Source: WTJO01 sp965660165 (lineage in GTDB: Bacteria > Pseudomonadota > Alphaproteobacteria > Puniceispirillales > Puniceispirillaceae). From it: a stretch of DNA of 31,522 nucleotides. Under the pieces are notes generated by a model that saw only the letters and a list, made by a program, of their open reading frames with translations, was not told the DNA's origin and made no database searches. The position numbers and the translations under genes were made by a program. This document shows, piece by piece, positions 24,584-31,522 of the stretch (position 1 is its first letter; each line of letters opens with the position of its first letter). The stretch is taken from contig CBFHYU010000023.1 of the NCBI GenBank assembly GCA_965660165.1, positions 1 to 31,522 of the forward strand, given 5' to 3'.

Positions 24584-26739
24584 TGGAAATGACACTGCGC
24601 CGACTTGGTATTGATAGTGTGAAAGATGTGCTGAATGGCTTTACCTTGCCAGCTGGTATTCTTGTGCTGATTGCCATGATGGTGTTGCCTCTACCTGTCT
24701 ATTTACTTGATACATTTTTTGTTACTAATATTTTATTGTCTTTGCTGATTTTGATGGTGGCATTGCATACGCACAGACCGCTTGAATTTTCTAGCTTTCC
24801 AGCCTTGCTATTGATTGCAACTGTATTGCGCTTAGGGCTTAACGTTGCCTCTACCAGAATTATTCTAGGTGAAGGGCATACAGGGCCAGATGCGGCTGGT
24901 GAGGTTATTCAGGCATTTGGTGATTTTGTGATTGCTGGCAATTATGCCGTTGGTATTTTCGTATTTATTATCTTAGTGATTATCAATCTTGTGGTGATTA
25001 CCAAAGGGGCAGGCAGAGTATCAGAAGTATCTGCCAGATTTACCCTTGATGCGATGCCTGGCAAGCAAATGGCGATTGATGCGGATTTGAATGCAGGTGT
25101 GCTTACCAATGATGAAGCACGTTCAAAGCGCGAAGAAATTACCCAAGAAGCAGATTTTTATGGCGCTATGGATGGTGCCTCAAAATTTGTGAAAGGTGAT
25201 GCGATTGCAGGTATTCTTATTCTATCTATCAATATTATTGGCGGTCTGATTATCGGCATTGCCCAGCATGATTTAAGCGTTGAAGATGCTGCCTCTTCTT
25301 ATATTTTGCTATCTATCGGTGATGGTCTGGTAGCACAAATTCCTTCACTATTATTAGCGATTGCAACAGCGATTATCGTAACCCGCGTATCAACCACTCA
25401 GGACATGGCTGCCCATATTGGCGAGCAGGTTGGCATGTTCAGAGCATGGCTTCCTGTTACAGGCGTATTGCTGTTATTAGGCTTTATTCCAGGCATGCCT
25501 AATCTGATGTTCTTGACCGCAGGGGTAATATCAGGGGCGCTCGCCTATTATATCAAAAAACAGGAATCTGCAGAACCAGATCAGAATGATATGGCACGCA
25601 ATGCGCTTGCAGGCCCCGCCGCACAAGGCCAGCCAGCAGCTGCTGGTCAAGCAGATGGTCAAACAAATGACGCGCCAGATAAAATTGAGCTAGCTGATAT
25701 TACCGATAATTCTGCTGTATCTATCCAGCTTGGCTATGGCTTAATTGAGATGGTTGACGAGCAGACAGGTGGCCCGCTTATCAATCGGATCACAGGGGTC
25801 AGAAAACAGCTTTCGCGAAATTTGGGCTTTATTATTCCTGCTGTACGTGTCCGTGATGATATGAGCCTTGATGCTAATCAGTATCGTATCCGTATTGGCC
25901 AGACAATCGTTGGCGAAGATAAGGTCTATCCAGATAGAAAACTAGCTATTCCGGGTGATAGCTCAAGCCTAAAATTACAGGGTATTGATGTCAAAGAACC
26001 AACATTCGGGATTGATGCCATCTGGATTGAAAGCCATAAACAGCCAGAAGCAGAAGCAAATAGCTATGTGGTGGTAGAGCCTGAAACTGTGCTTACTACC
26101 CATGTGAGCCATCTGATGAATAAATATGCAGGCGAGCTTCTGGGGCAAGATGATGTTCAGCTATTGCTGGATAATCTGTCTCAGTCAGCCCCTAGCCTTG
26201 TGCAATCTGTTGTACCAAAGCTAGTGCCGCTTCATTCGCTTACTGGCATTTTGCGTGAATTGCTATCTGAACGTATGCCGATAAGTGATTTGCGCAGAAT
26301 TTTAGAAACATTAGCCAACCTTGCTGGCAAGAATTTGACCGTATCAGATTCAGCAGAAGCCTTGCGGCCTGGCCTGTCTGGCCTGCTGATACAGCAGATT
26401 GCCCCGCTTAGTCAGGCATTGCCTGTAATCACCCTAAGCTCAGAATTAGAGCATATGCTGATTTCAATGGCGCGCCAGTCAGGCGAAGCAGGGTTGATGC
26501 TTGATAATGTGCTTACAGAGAAGATGATCAAATCTATCAATGCGGCATCTGAGAAAACATCTGCCGAAGGCAAACAGGCTGTGCTTGTAGTATCGCCTGC
26601 TATCCGCAAGCCGCTATCTTCTCTTATCAGACATCATATTGACGATATGGTCATTCTGGGATTCACCGAACTGCCTGACACCCGCAAAATCAATGTGGTG
26701 GCAACCATATCTGGTGATATTGAGACACAGGAAAGCTAG
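24583..26739 (+). CDS. flhA: Flagellar export gate protein FlhA
   Basis: FlhA is the main export-gate component of the flagellar type III secretion system in the inner membrane. The N-terminal half has about eight hydrophobic segments and the FHIPEP signature (GRVSEVSARFTLDAMPGKQM then AIDADLNAG). The C-terminal cytosolic half, after a Gln/Ala-rich linker at about residues 330-370, carries the chaperone-docking ring domain with GPLINRITGVRKQLSRNLGF. At 718 aa it is of normal length (about 690-710). AAGGAGA precedes the ATG. It leads the flhA-flhF-flhG-fliA unit. Confidence 0.97.
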   Translation: MEMTLRRLGIDSVKDVLNGFTLPAGILVLIAMMVLPLPVYLLDTFFVTNILLSLLILMVALHTHRPLEFSSFPALLLIATVLRLGLNVASTRIILGEGHTGPDAAGEVIQAFGDFVIAGNYAVGIFVFIILVIINLVVITKGAGRVSEVSARFTLDAMPGKQMAIDADLNAGVLTNDEARSKREEITQEADFYGAMDGASKFVKGDAIAGILILSINIIGGLIIGIAQHDLSVEDAASSYILLSIGDGLVAQIPSLLLAIATAIIVTRVSTTQDMAAHIGEQVGMFRAWLPVTGVLLLLGFIPGMPNLMFLTAGVISGALAYYIKKQESAEPDQNDMARNALAGPAAQGQPAAAGQADGQTNDAPDKIELADITDNSAVSIQLGYGLIEMVDEQTGGPLINRITGVRKQLSRNLGFIIPAVRVRDDMSLDANQYRIRIGQTIVGEDKVYPDRKLAIPGDSSSLKLQGIDVKEPTFGIDAIWIESHKQPEAEANSYVVVEPETVLTTHVSHLMNKYAGELLGQDDVQLLLDNLSQSAPSLVQSVVPKLVPLHSLTGILRELLSERMPISDLRRILETLANLAGKNLTVSDSAEALRPGLSGLLIQQIAPLSQALPVITLSSELEHMLISMARQSGEAGLMLDNVLTEKMIKSINAASEKTSAEGKQAVLVVSPAIRKPLSSLIRHHIDDMVILGFTELPDTRKINVVATISGDIETQES

Positions 26740-26790
26740 AAACATGAACAGGGTTTTCGCATATACTAGCACAGCCGAAGGAGGCAAATA

Positions 26791-28056
26791 ATGGCAACCA
26801 TTACCGTACAGGCAAGCGATACATCTGCCGCTATGGAGGAAATCGCGCTCAAGCTAGGCGAAGATGCGATGATCCTGTCAACGACAAAAAAGAATGGCAA
26901 GGTCATTATGCAGGCATCAAATGATATCCCTGCAAAACCAGCACAAACAGCCCCTCAATCTGCGATTTCGGATTTTGACAGATTATTTGCAGATAAGCTT
27001 GGTCAAGAGCTGGCAAAGCCAAAAATTGATTTATCTGCACCTCAGCTAGCCTCTCAGATAGCGCCTAATGTCACATCGCCCAAAATATCTAAGCAAGCCT
27101 CTCAGCAACCGCATGGGCGCGATGCCAGCGCCTCTGGCTCTGCTACAAAAGATACTATGCAGACGCATCTTGTTTCGGCATTAGGCCTTCTGGCAGAAAA
27201 GCTAGAACATATCGAAAACCGACTATCTGCGATGACCCTTACCCCCTATGAGGGAGTAAATCCTGAGCTAGGCGACAGCACACCTATGCAATTACGTCGT
27301 TCAGGCTTTTCAGAACAGGTTATTACCAACCTGCATGCCAGCTTTGCTGGTCTTGGCTATGAGGCAGGGGTAAGCTCGTTTCTGAGTCATTTAGGCCAGC
27401 AATTAGCGATTCAAAGCTCAGCGAGCCTGATGAAAAAACGTATCTATTTTATCGTTGGGCCTAGCGGTTCAGGGCGCACTACATTAGCAGCCAAGCTAGC
27501 CACTAACTTAAAAGATGAACATTCAGGACGAGTTGTAGCGCTTGCCCATCTTGCGTCATCATCTGCTGAAACTGACAATAAACTGAAAAGCTATGCCAGA
27601 TTGCTAAATTTACCTTTTTGCCATCTAACCCATGATGTTCCCGTCAATCAGTTCGACAAGATGACAGATTTTGACATTATGGTAGTGGATGTTACCTTGT
27701 CCGTTGAGCAATCTCTAAACTATCTGGAACAGCTCTATGACTATCTTGGTACGTCAGATGTGCAAACTATTATGTCACTTCAGGGCGGCTCGTCTGCCAG
27801 CCTGATTACACAGAGCCTATCAGCCTATAAACAAATAGACCCGCTGATTGCGCTTACAAAACTAGATGAATGCGAGACAACACCTGCGGAATTTTCTGCG
27901 CTGGCTGAACAGCACGCCTCTATTGCCTTACTATCAGGCACTAGGTCTGTGGTAGGTGCGCTAGCATTTGCGTCTGCCAACATAATCAGCCAGTATCTAA
28001 CTGAGAATTTCTCATCTGCTTTGCGTCTGAACGTAGAACATGAGAAAGGGGTATAA
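26791..28056 (+). CDS. flhF: FlhF-like protein with degenerate GTPase motifs
   Basis: FlhF is an SRP-type GTPase that sets flagellum placement at the pole. Position between flhA and flhG, the N-terminal block AMEEIALKLGEDAMILSTTK and the C-terminal NG-like domain identify it. The active site is altered. The P-loop reads GPSGSGRTT, so the invariant Walker A Lys is Arg229. The DTYR(I)GA G2 region is replaced by a LAHLASSSAETD stretch. The DTAGR G3 motif is replaced by VVDVTLS at about residues 298-304. Only the G4-like TKLDE (356-360) is kept. A Ser/Ala/Gln-rich linker fills residues about 50-130. Length is 421 aa, within the normal range. A strong AAGGAGG lies before the ATG. I infer that it binds or hydrolyses GTP poorly or not at all. 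Confidence 0.88.
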   Translation: MATITVQASDTSAAMEEIALKLGEDAMILSTTKKNGKVIMQASNDIPAKPAQTAPQSAISDFDRLFADKLGQELAKPKIDLSAPQLASQIAPNVTSPKISKQASQQPHGRDASASGSATKDTMQTHLVSALGLLAEKLEHIENRLSAMTLTPYEGVNPELGDSTPMQLRRSGFSEQVITNLHASFAGLGYEAGVSSFLSHLGQQLAIQSSASLMKKRIYFIVGPSGSGRTTLAAKLATNLKDEHSGRVVALAHLASSSAETDNKLKSYARLLNLPFCHLTHDVPVNQFDKMTDFDIMVVDVTLSVEQSLNYLEQLYDYLGTSDVQTIMSLQGGSSASLITQSLSAYKQIDPLIALTKLDECETTPAEFSALAEQHASIALLSGTRSVVGALAFASANIISQYLTENFSSALRLNVEHEKGV

Positions 28057-28058
28057 CG

Positions 28059-28844
28059 ATGACGGTATCAATATCGATTGCAAGTGGCAAAGGCGGCGTG
28101 GGGAAAACGAACTGCGCTGTCAATCTGTCTCTTGCGCTATGCAAGCTAGGCAAGAAAGTTGTGTTGTTTGATACTGATTTCGGTATGGCCAATGCACATA
28201 TTCTGCTTGGTACAAATCCGCGTCATTCTGCGGCTAGCTTCTTAAAAGGAGAGGCAAAGCTTGAGGATATTCTGACAGATGCCCCGCAAAATCTTAAATT
28301 TATTGCAGGTGGCTCTGGTCTGCTTGAGTTGCTGAATTTGAATAATGAAACGCGCTATCGCATGCTTCAGTCTCTATCCTCTTTGGAAAACCAAATTGAT
28401 TATCTGATTGTTGACACACCAGCAGGCGCGTCTGATTCAACCCTGTTTTTTGCCGCCGCTACCGCAGTTCCGATCATTGTATTGGTGGCTGAGCCAACAA
28501 GCTTTTTAGATGCCTATGCGTTAATCAAAGCAGCACATATTGAAAAGGGGCTAACTCAATTTAGTGTGCTTGTAAATATGGCCAATAGCGCAAGCTCAGC
28601 TCAACAGAATTTCAAGAAATTTTCTGAAATCTGCAACCGCTTTTTAGATGTTAAGCTGACTTATGCAGGCATGATCCCCCAATCAAATGCTATCCGCAGA
28701 TCAATTGTAAAGCGCAAACCGATAACGATTGGTATGCCGTCAGCTCCAGAAACCAAATTATTCATGGATTTGGCAAAAAAAATCCCGTCTCTGCCTCATA
28801 ATTCACATGATGGCATCACCTTCTTTGCGAAGGATAAAGGATAA
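28059..28844 (+). CDS. flhG: MinD-like ATPase FlhG (FleN)
   Basis: FlhG is the ParA/MinD-family ATPase that limits flagellar number and works with FlhF. The deviant Walker A motif is intact (KGGVGKT, residues 11-17, with Lys11 and Lys16), as are the DTDFGMANA switch I region (Asp38 and Asp40) and the IVDTPAG Walker B (Asp119). A C-terminal amphipathic segment is present. At 261 aa it is slightly short, because the protein starts directly at the first beta strand. It lacks the N-terminal extension with the DQAxxLR motif that in known FlhG proteins stimulates the FlhF GTPase. It starts 2 bases after the flhF stop. Confidence 0.93.
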   Translation: MTVSISIASGKGGVGKTNCAVNLSLALCKLGKKVVLFDTDFGMANAHILLGTNPRHSAASFLKGEAKLEDILTDAPQNLKFIAGGSGLLELLNLNNETRYRMLQSLSSLENQIDYLIVDTPAGASDSTLFFAAATAVPIIVLVAEPTSFLDAYALIKAAHIEKGLTQFSVLVNMANSASSAQQNFKKFSEICNRFLDVKLTYAGMIPQSNAIRRSIVKRKPITIGMPSAPETKLFMDLAKKIPSLPHNSHDGITFFAKDKG

Positions 28845-29578
28845 TGGCTATGACAAAACATTCTTATGCAGATGCGCAACAAGATGTGAATGAGCTGATA
28901 AGTAGCCATTCAGAACTCGTCCGTAAAATCGCATGGCAAATTCATGGGCGCGCGCGCCATATCACTGAAATTGAAGACCTTGTTCAGATTGGTTTTACTG
29001 GCCTGATTATGGCGGCACAAAAATACACACCGCAAGATGGTGCTAATTTTGCCTCCTATGCCAGCATCAGGATAAGAGGCGCGATTATCGACCATTTGCG
29101 CAAAAGCTCTAATCTATGCCGCACCACTATTCAGGTGAAAAAGCGCTATAATGAGGTGGTTGAACAGTTACAAAAAGAATATTTAAGACCGCCTAGCCGC
29201 GAAGATATTGCTAGCAAAATGGATATGACCGAAGATGAACTAATGGGCTGGGAAGCAGCATTTCAGGCTAATATTCACCAATCTATTGATTCAATCTATG
29301 ATCAGTTTTCTATCTGGTTTGCCTCAGCTGAAAACACCCCTGAAGAAGATGTGAATGAAGCTGAATTGCAAGACGTGCTGAAAACAGCCTTGCGCACATT
29401 GCCAGAAAAAGAAGCGCTGGTGATCCAGCTTTATTATGTGGAAGAATTAAACGTGTTTGAAATTGGCGAGGTGATGGAAATATCCACTGGCCGTGTTTCA
29501 CAAATCAAAAAATCAGCTATTGGAAAATTGCGCGAATTTATCCAGAATGCTGAAAGTGACACTCTGGCTGAAAGCTAG
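28844..29578 (+). CDS. fliA: Flagellar sigma-28 factor FliA
   Basis: FliA is the RNA polymerase sigma factor for late flagellar genes, held by FlgM. Sigma region 2 is clear (LVRKIAWQIHGRARHITEIE, DLVQIGFTGLIMAAQKY, FASYASIRIRGAIIDHLRKS). Region 3 (RPPSREDIASKMDMTEDEL) and region 4 (LPEKEALVIQLYYVEELNVF then EIGEVMEISTGRVSQIKKSA) follow. Length is 244 aa, normal. The start overlaps the flhG stop (TAATG); a second ATG two codons on is also possible. The gene seems to be transcribed from the flhA sigma-54 promoter. Confidence 0.95.
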   Translation: MAMTKHSYADAQQDVNELISSHSELVRKIAWQIHGRARHITEIEDLVQIGFTGLIMAAQKYTPQDGANFASYASIRIRGAIIDHLRKSSNLCRTTIQVKKRYNEVVEQLQKEYLRPPSREDIASKMDMTEDELMGWEAAFQANIHQSIDSIYDQFSIWFASAENTPEEDVNEAELQDVLKTALRTLPEKEALVIQLYYVEELNVFEIGEVMEISTGRVSQIKKSAIGKLREFIQNAESDTLAES

Positions 29579-29610
29579 ATAATCTGGACGATCAAAAAGG
29601 TTGCCTTGTC

Positions 29611-30024
29611 ATGACAAAAACACAGTTTGAGCATATTCAGGCTATCCAAATATCTGTTCATACAGCTGAATTAGAGTTTAGTCATGGCCGTGCAGGGCTA
29701 GCCTTGCATCTTTCAGGCTCGCTTATCAATATTGCACGCGGAAGTTGCCAGCTAAACCTGACCCCCTCAGCGAACTTGCCCGATATGCCATGTGGCGTGC
29801 TGAATATATCGCTTGAACGGCTGGTGATGAAGGCGCACGCAACACTTAGGCAAGATGATTTTGACAGGCTGGTGGATGTGATGGCAAGCCCCTCTCCGAG
29901 ACCTGCTACGGTGATATTAAGTCTGCTGAAACCCCTTACCGTCAGCATGGAGGGTATCTTGTTTCTAGACCAAGATATGCATATTGATATTGCCGAGATA
30001 TCAAGCCATGTGCCGCTAAAATAA
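29611..30024 (+). CDS. Unrecognised protein downstream of fliA
   Basis: This 137-aa protein is not recognised. It has no signal peptide or membrane segment. It looks mainly beta-strand with one or two helices: an N-terminal IQAIQISVHTAELEF strand region, LVMKAHATLRQDDFDRLVDV in the middle and a C-terminal SLLKPLTVSMEGILFLDQDM stretch. No cysteine pair or catalytic motif stands out. It begins 32 bases after fliA and is probably the last gene of the flhA unit. It converges with the next gene across a 60-base gap that has no convincing terminator. A flagellar role is inferred from position only. Confidence 0.8.
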   Translation: MTKTQFEHIQAIQISVHTAELEFSHGRAGLALHLSGSLINIARGSCQLNLTPSANLPDMPCGVLNISLERLVMKAHATLRQDDFDRLVDVMASPSPRPATVILSLLKPLTVSMEGILFLDQDMHIDIAEISSHVPLK

Positions 30025-30084
30025 CGCGACATCATAGCATCCAAATTTTGCTTAATTATTTTTAGAGTAGGCGCTTATATTAGC

Positions 30085-30873
30085 CTATTGAGCAAACTTC
30101 TTGGTTATTTCTGTTTCAGCTTGCATCAGACGTGATGTGCCTGAAAAGGCCTGCTGAGCGCGCATCAGGTCTGTTAGCTCTTTTGTCATATCGGTATTTG
30201 ATAATTCCAGCGCACCAGATATTACCTTGCCATAGGCACCTTCAAAGGCAGGGCCAATTTCAGCAGGGCCAGATGCCTGATTTGCCGAAAATAGGTTTCT
30301 ACCTTCTGCTTTCAGACGTGTTTCATCTGCAAATACCGCAAGGCCAATTCTGCCAACATTAACAATCGACCTGTCATTCATCTGGGCAGTGACATTACCA
30401 GAAGCATCAATCACCAACTCATTCAGAAATACGGTATCACCAGCGGCATTTTGCGCCTGACGTGGCACCCGAAAGTCAGTACCTGTGCTTGACTTTAATC
30501 GCTGGCCATCACTCGCAACAATATAGCCTTCAACATCCAGCGTAAACGAGCCGTCACGTGTGTATTTGGCATCATCTGCATTTGTTGAATTTGGCTTGTT
30601 CAGAACAAATAACCCCTGCCCTTCAATAGCCAGATCAAGTGTCTGGCCAGTTTCTAGCAATGGGCCTTGTGTGCGTGATGTACGGGTATCTCCTATCAGC
30701 GTGCCGATACCAATTTTAGACGGTGAAAGCAGAGATATTTTTTGTGCATACACATCTTCAAACTGGTTGATAGACCGTTTGAAGCCTGTGGTGCGGGCAT
30801 TCGCTATATTATTGGAAATCTGATCAATATGCTTCATTGATGCATTCATGCCTGAGCGAATTACATTGATCAT
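30085..30873 (-). CDS. Minimal FlgE/FlgG-family hook-basal-body paralogue
   Basis: This is a further axial-family protein in addition to FlgB, C, F, G and E. The N-terminus has IDQISNNIANARTTGFKRSI, then QTLDLAIEGQGLFVLN. The C-terminus has LELSNTDMTKELTDLMRAQQ followed by AFSGTSRLMQ. The N- and C-terminal motifs are closer to FlgE than to the distal-rod FlgG of this window, yet its 262 aa is rod-protein size. It stands alone on the minus strand with AGGAG before the ATG and its own sigma-54 promoter (30931-30946). It could be a rod or hook adaptor or a minor hook subunit. Family membership is certain; the role is not. Confidence 0.88.
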   Translation of the reverse strand: MINVIRSGMNASMKHIDQISNNIANARTTGFKRSINQFEDVYAQKISLLSPSKIGIGTLIGDTRTSRTQGPLLETGQTLDLAIEGQGLFVLNKPNSTNADDAKYTRDGSFTLDVEGYIVASDGQRLKSSTGTDFRVPRQAQNAAGDTVFLNELVIDASGNVTAQMNDRSIVNVGRIGLAVFADETRLKAEGRNLFSANQASGPAEIGPAFEGAYGKVISGALELSNTDMTKELTDLMRAQQAFSGTSRLMQAETEITKKFAQ

Positions 30874-30930
30874 CTCTAAATTCTCCTAACGAGGATCACC
30901 CGTTCTGTTACGAGCACGCAAGCCTGAAAC

Positions 30931-30946
30931 AGCAATAATCATGCCA
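30931..30946 (-). promoter_or_regulatory. Sigma-54 promoter for the FlgE/FlgG paralogue
   Basis: Minus strand reads TGGCAT-GATTA-TTGCT, with correct spacing and invariant GG and GC. The expected start near 30920 gives a leader of about 47 nt. Confidence 0.82.
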
Positions 30947-30948
30947 AT

Positions 30949-31008
30949 CTTTTGACATACTTCATCTTGTGTCAAAGGGGGGTGCAAAAACTGTCAAAAA
31001 ACATGCAC
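30949..31008. promoter_or_regulatory. Cluster of TGTCAAA-type half-sites upstream of the paralogue
   Basis: TTTGACA-N12-TGTCAAA (30951-30976) is an inverted pair just upstream of the -24 element. A third copy, CTGTCAAAAAAC (30991-31002), lies within a GTGCA-N17-TGCAC inverted repeat (30982-31008). The same TGTCAA core occurs near the other sigma-54 promoters, so these may be regulator sites. They could also act on the divergent gene at 31125. Confidence 0.45.
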
Positions 31009-31124
31009 AAACCAGTCTTATCTGAGCTGCCTTATATAATTTGGCAAAAAGATGCTTGTCGCAATCATCAGAAACCCTCATGATAGGGATGTTATTATGT
31101 GATAGTTACTATTGATTTTACGTT

Positions 31125-31511
31125 ATGACCGAGAAAAAAACCAATTCACTTATTCCAATGCCGCAACGAGCTGCCACGCTTTATTCGGACAGGCAGGCAG
31201 GAAAACGTGATTCCCTTAATGAAAATCAGCATAAATTCCAGACCCGTGAGGATGTGCGTCAATTCCTGCCTGATATTTTAGGCAAAGTGCTTGCGCGCAT
31301 CTGGATTGACCCTGAATTTCACAGAAAATTCTCGCTAAATCCTGTTCAGACATTGGCAGAAAATGGCGTAATTCTGCCTGAAAACACGACAATCGAGTTT
31401 CAACGCGAAAACGCAGAACGCCCAAGAATTGTGGTGTTTGAACAGCGGCCTGGCTCTAATTTCAAATTGCGAATTCTGTATCTTCAGCTGGTAATGATGG
31501 CTGGACGGTAG
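31125..31511 (+). CDS. Nitrile-hydratase-alpha / NHLP-like domain protein
   Basis: This 128-aa protein has a polar N-terminus (about residues 1-45). A domain at about 53-110 reads GKVLARIWIDPEFHRKFSLN, then PVQTLAENGVILPENTTIEF, then RPRIVVFEQRPG. This resembles the nitrile-hydratase alpha-subunit fold as used in NHLP leader peptides of ribosomal natural products (K-VxARAWxDPxF...LxxxPxxALxExG). The hydratase Cys-rich metal motif is absent, so it is not an enzyme of that type. The C-terminal tail (LRILYLQLVMMAGR) has no Cys, Ser or Thr and no clear double-Gly cleavage site, unlike a usual core peptide. The start is fixed by an upstream in-frame stop, but no Shine-Dalgarno is seen. It diverges from the hook-family paralogue; no maturation gene is visible before the window ends. 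Confidence 0.72.
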   Translation: MTEKKTNSLIPMPQRAATLYSDRQAGKRDSLNENQHKFQTREDVRQFLPDILGKVLARIWIDPEFHRKFSLNPVQTLAENGVILPENTTIEFQRENAERPRIVVFEQRPGSNFKLRILYLQLVMMAGR

Positions 31512-31522
31512 CGCTAACTATG

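Noticed and set aside
30063..30088. TAGGC/GCCTA hairpin between the convergent gene ends as a terminator
   Set aside because: The stem is only 5 bp, the loop is long and no T-run follows on either strand.
31041..31056. TGGCAAAAAGATGC as a sigma-54 promoter for the NHLP-like gene
   Set aside because: The GG-to-GC spacing is one base too short, and sigma-54 spacing is strict.
1..31522. Insertion sequences, CRISPR arrays, tRNA or rRNA genes
   Set aside because: Looked for on both strands; no transposase, no spaced direct repeats and no RNA gene signature was seen.

Overview
The window is a single dense flagellar island from a Gram-negative, proteobacterial-type organism. It has an L-ring lipoprotein, P-ring, FlgA and outer-membrane H-ring genes, a modest GC content and even composition throughout. 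A polar, sigma-54-driven flagellum is implied: seven good sigma-54 (-24/-12) promoters are visible, together with flhF/flhG, fliA/flgM and flgP/flgT. Several traits fit a marine alphaproteobacterium: FlgJ has no muramidase domain, and there is a small membrane coiled-coil protein of a type common in alphaproteobacterial flagellar loci. The presence of flhF-flhG-fliA and flgP-flgT recalls gammaproteobacterial polar systems. The taxonomic call is an inference and is not secure.

Layout. (1) 1-18598, minus strand: the axial genes in transcription order flgB-flgC-flgD-flgE-flgF, then flgG-flgH-flgI-flgJ-flgK-flgL, then a flagellin running off the left edge. flgB, flgG and the flagellin each have sigma-54 promoters, and flgL ends at a strong intrinsic terminator. 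(2) 18710-19938, plus strand: an unrecognised acidic protein and a small lipoprotein. (3) 19956-20372, minus: a membrane-anchored coiled-coil protein. (4) 20530-24173, minus: flgP-flgT-LysM/FimV-like-flgA-flgM-flgN?, from a sigma-54 promoter. (5) 24583-30024, plus: flhA-flhF-flhG-fliA-unknown, from a divergent sigma-54 promoter. (6) 30085-30873, minus: a minimal FlgE/FlgG-type paralogue with its own sigma-54 promoter. (7) 31125-31511, plus: a protein with a nitrile-hydratase-alpha/NHLP-like domain and no obvious flagellar role.

How it fits together. FlgB/C/F/G build the rod, FlgJ and FlgD cap rod and hook, FlgI/H form the P and L rings with FlgA as P-ring chaperone, and FlgP/FlgT add an H-ring type outer collar. 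FlgE, FlgK, FlgL and the flagellin form hook, junction and filament. FlhA is the export gate, FlhF/FlhG set number and place, and FliA/FlgM form the sigma-28 checkpoint.

Most notable points: (a) all four axial proteins assembled outside the outer membrane are enlarged (FlgE 1516 aa, FlgK 1780 aa, FlgL 428 aa, flagellin more than 459 aa) while rod proteins are of normal size, and the flagellin and FlgK carry similar cadherin-like beta segments; (b) FlhF has lost its Walker A lysine and its G2 and G3 motifs while FlhG lacks the N-terminal DQAxxLR activator motif, which suggests co-loss of the FlhF GTPase cycle; (c) an H-ring module sits beside a giant hook; (d) there is a recurrent TGTCAA-type operator near the sigma-54 promoters; (e) a NHLP-like protein lies at the edge of the locus.
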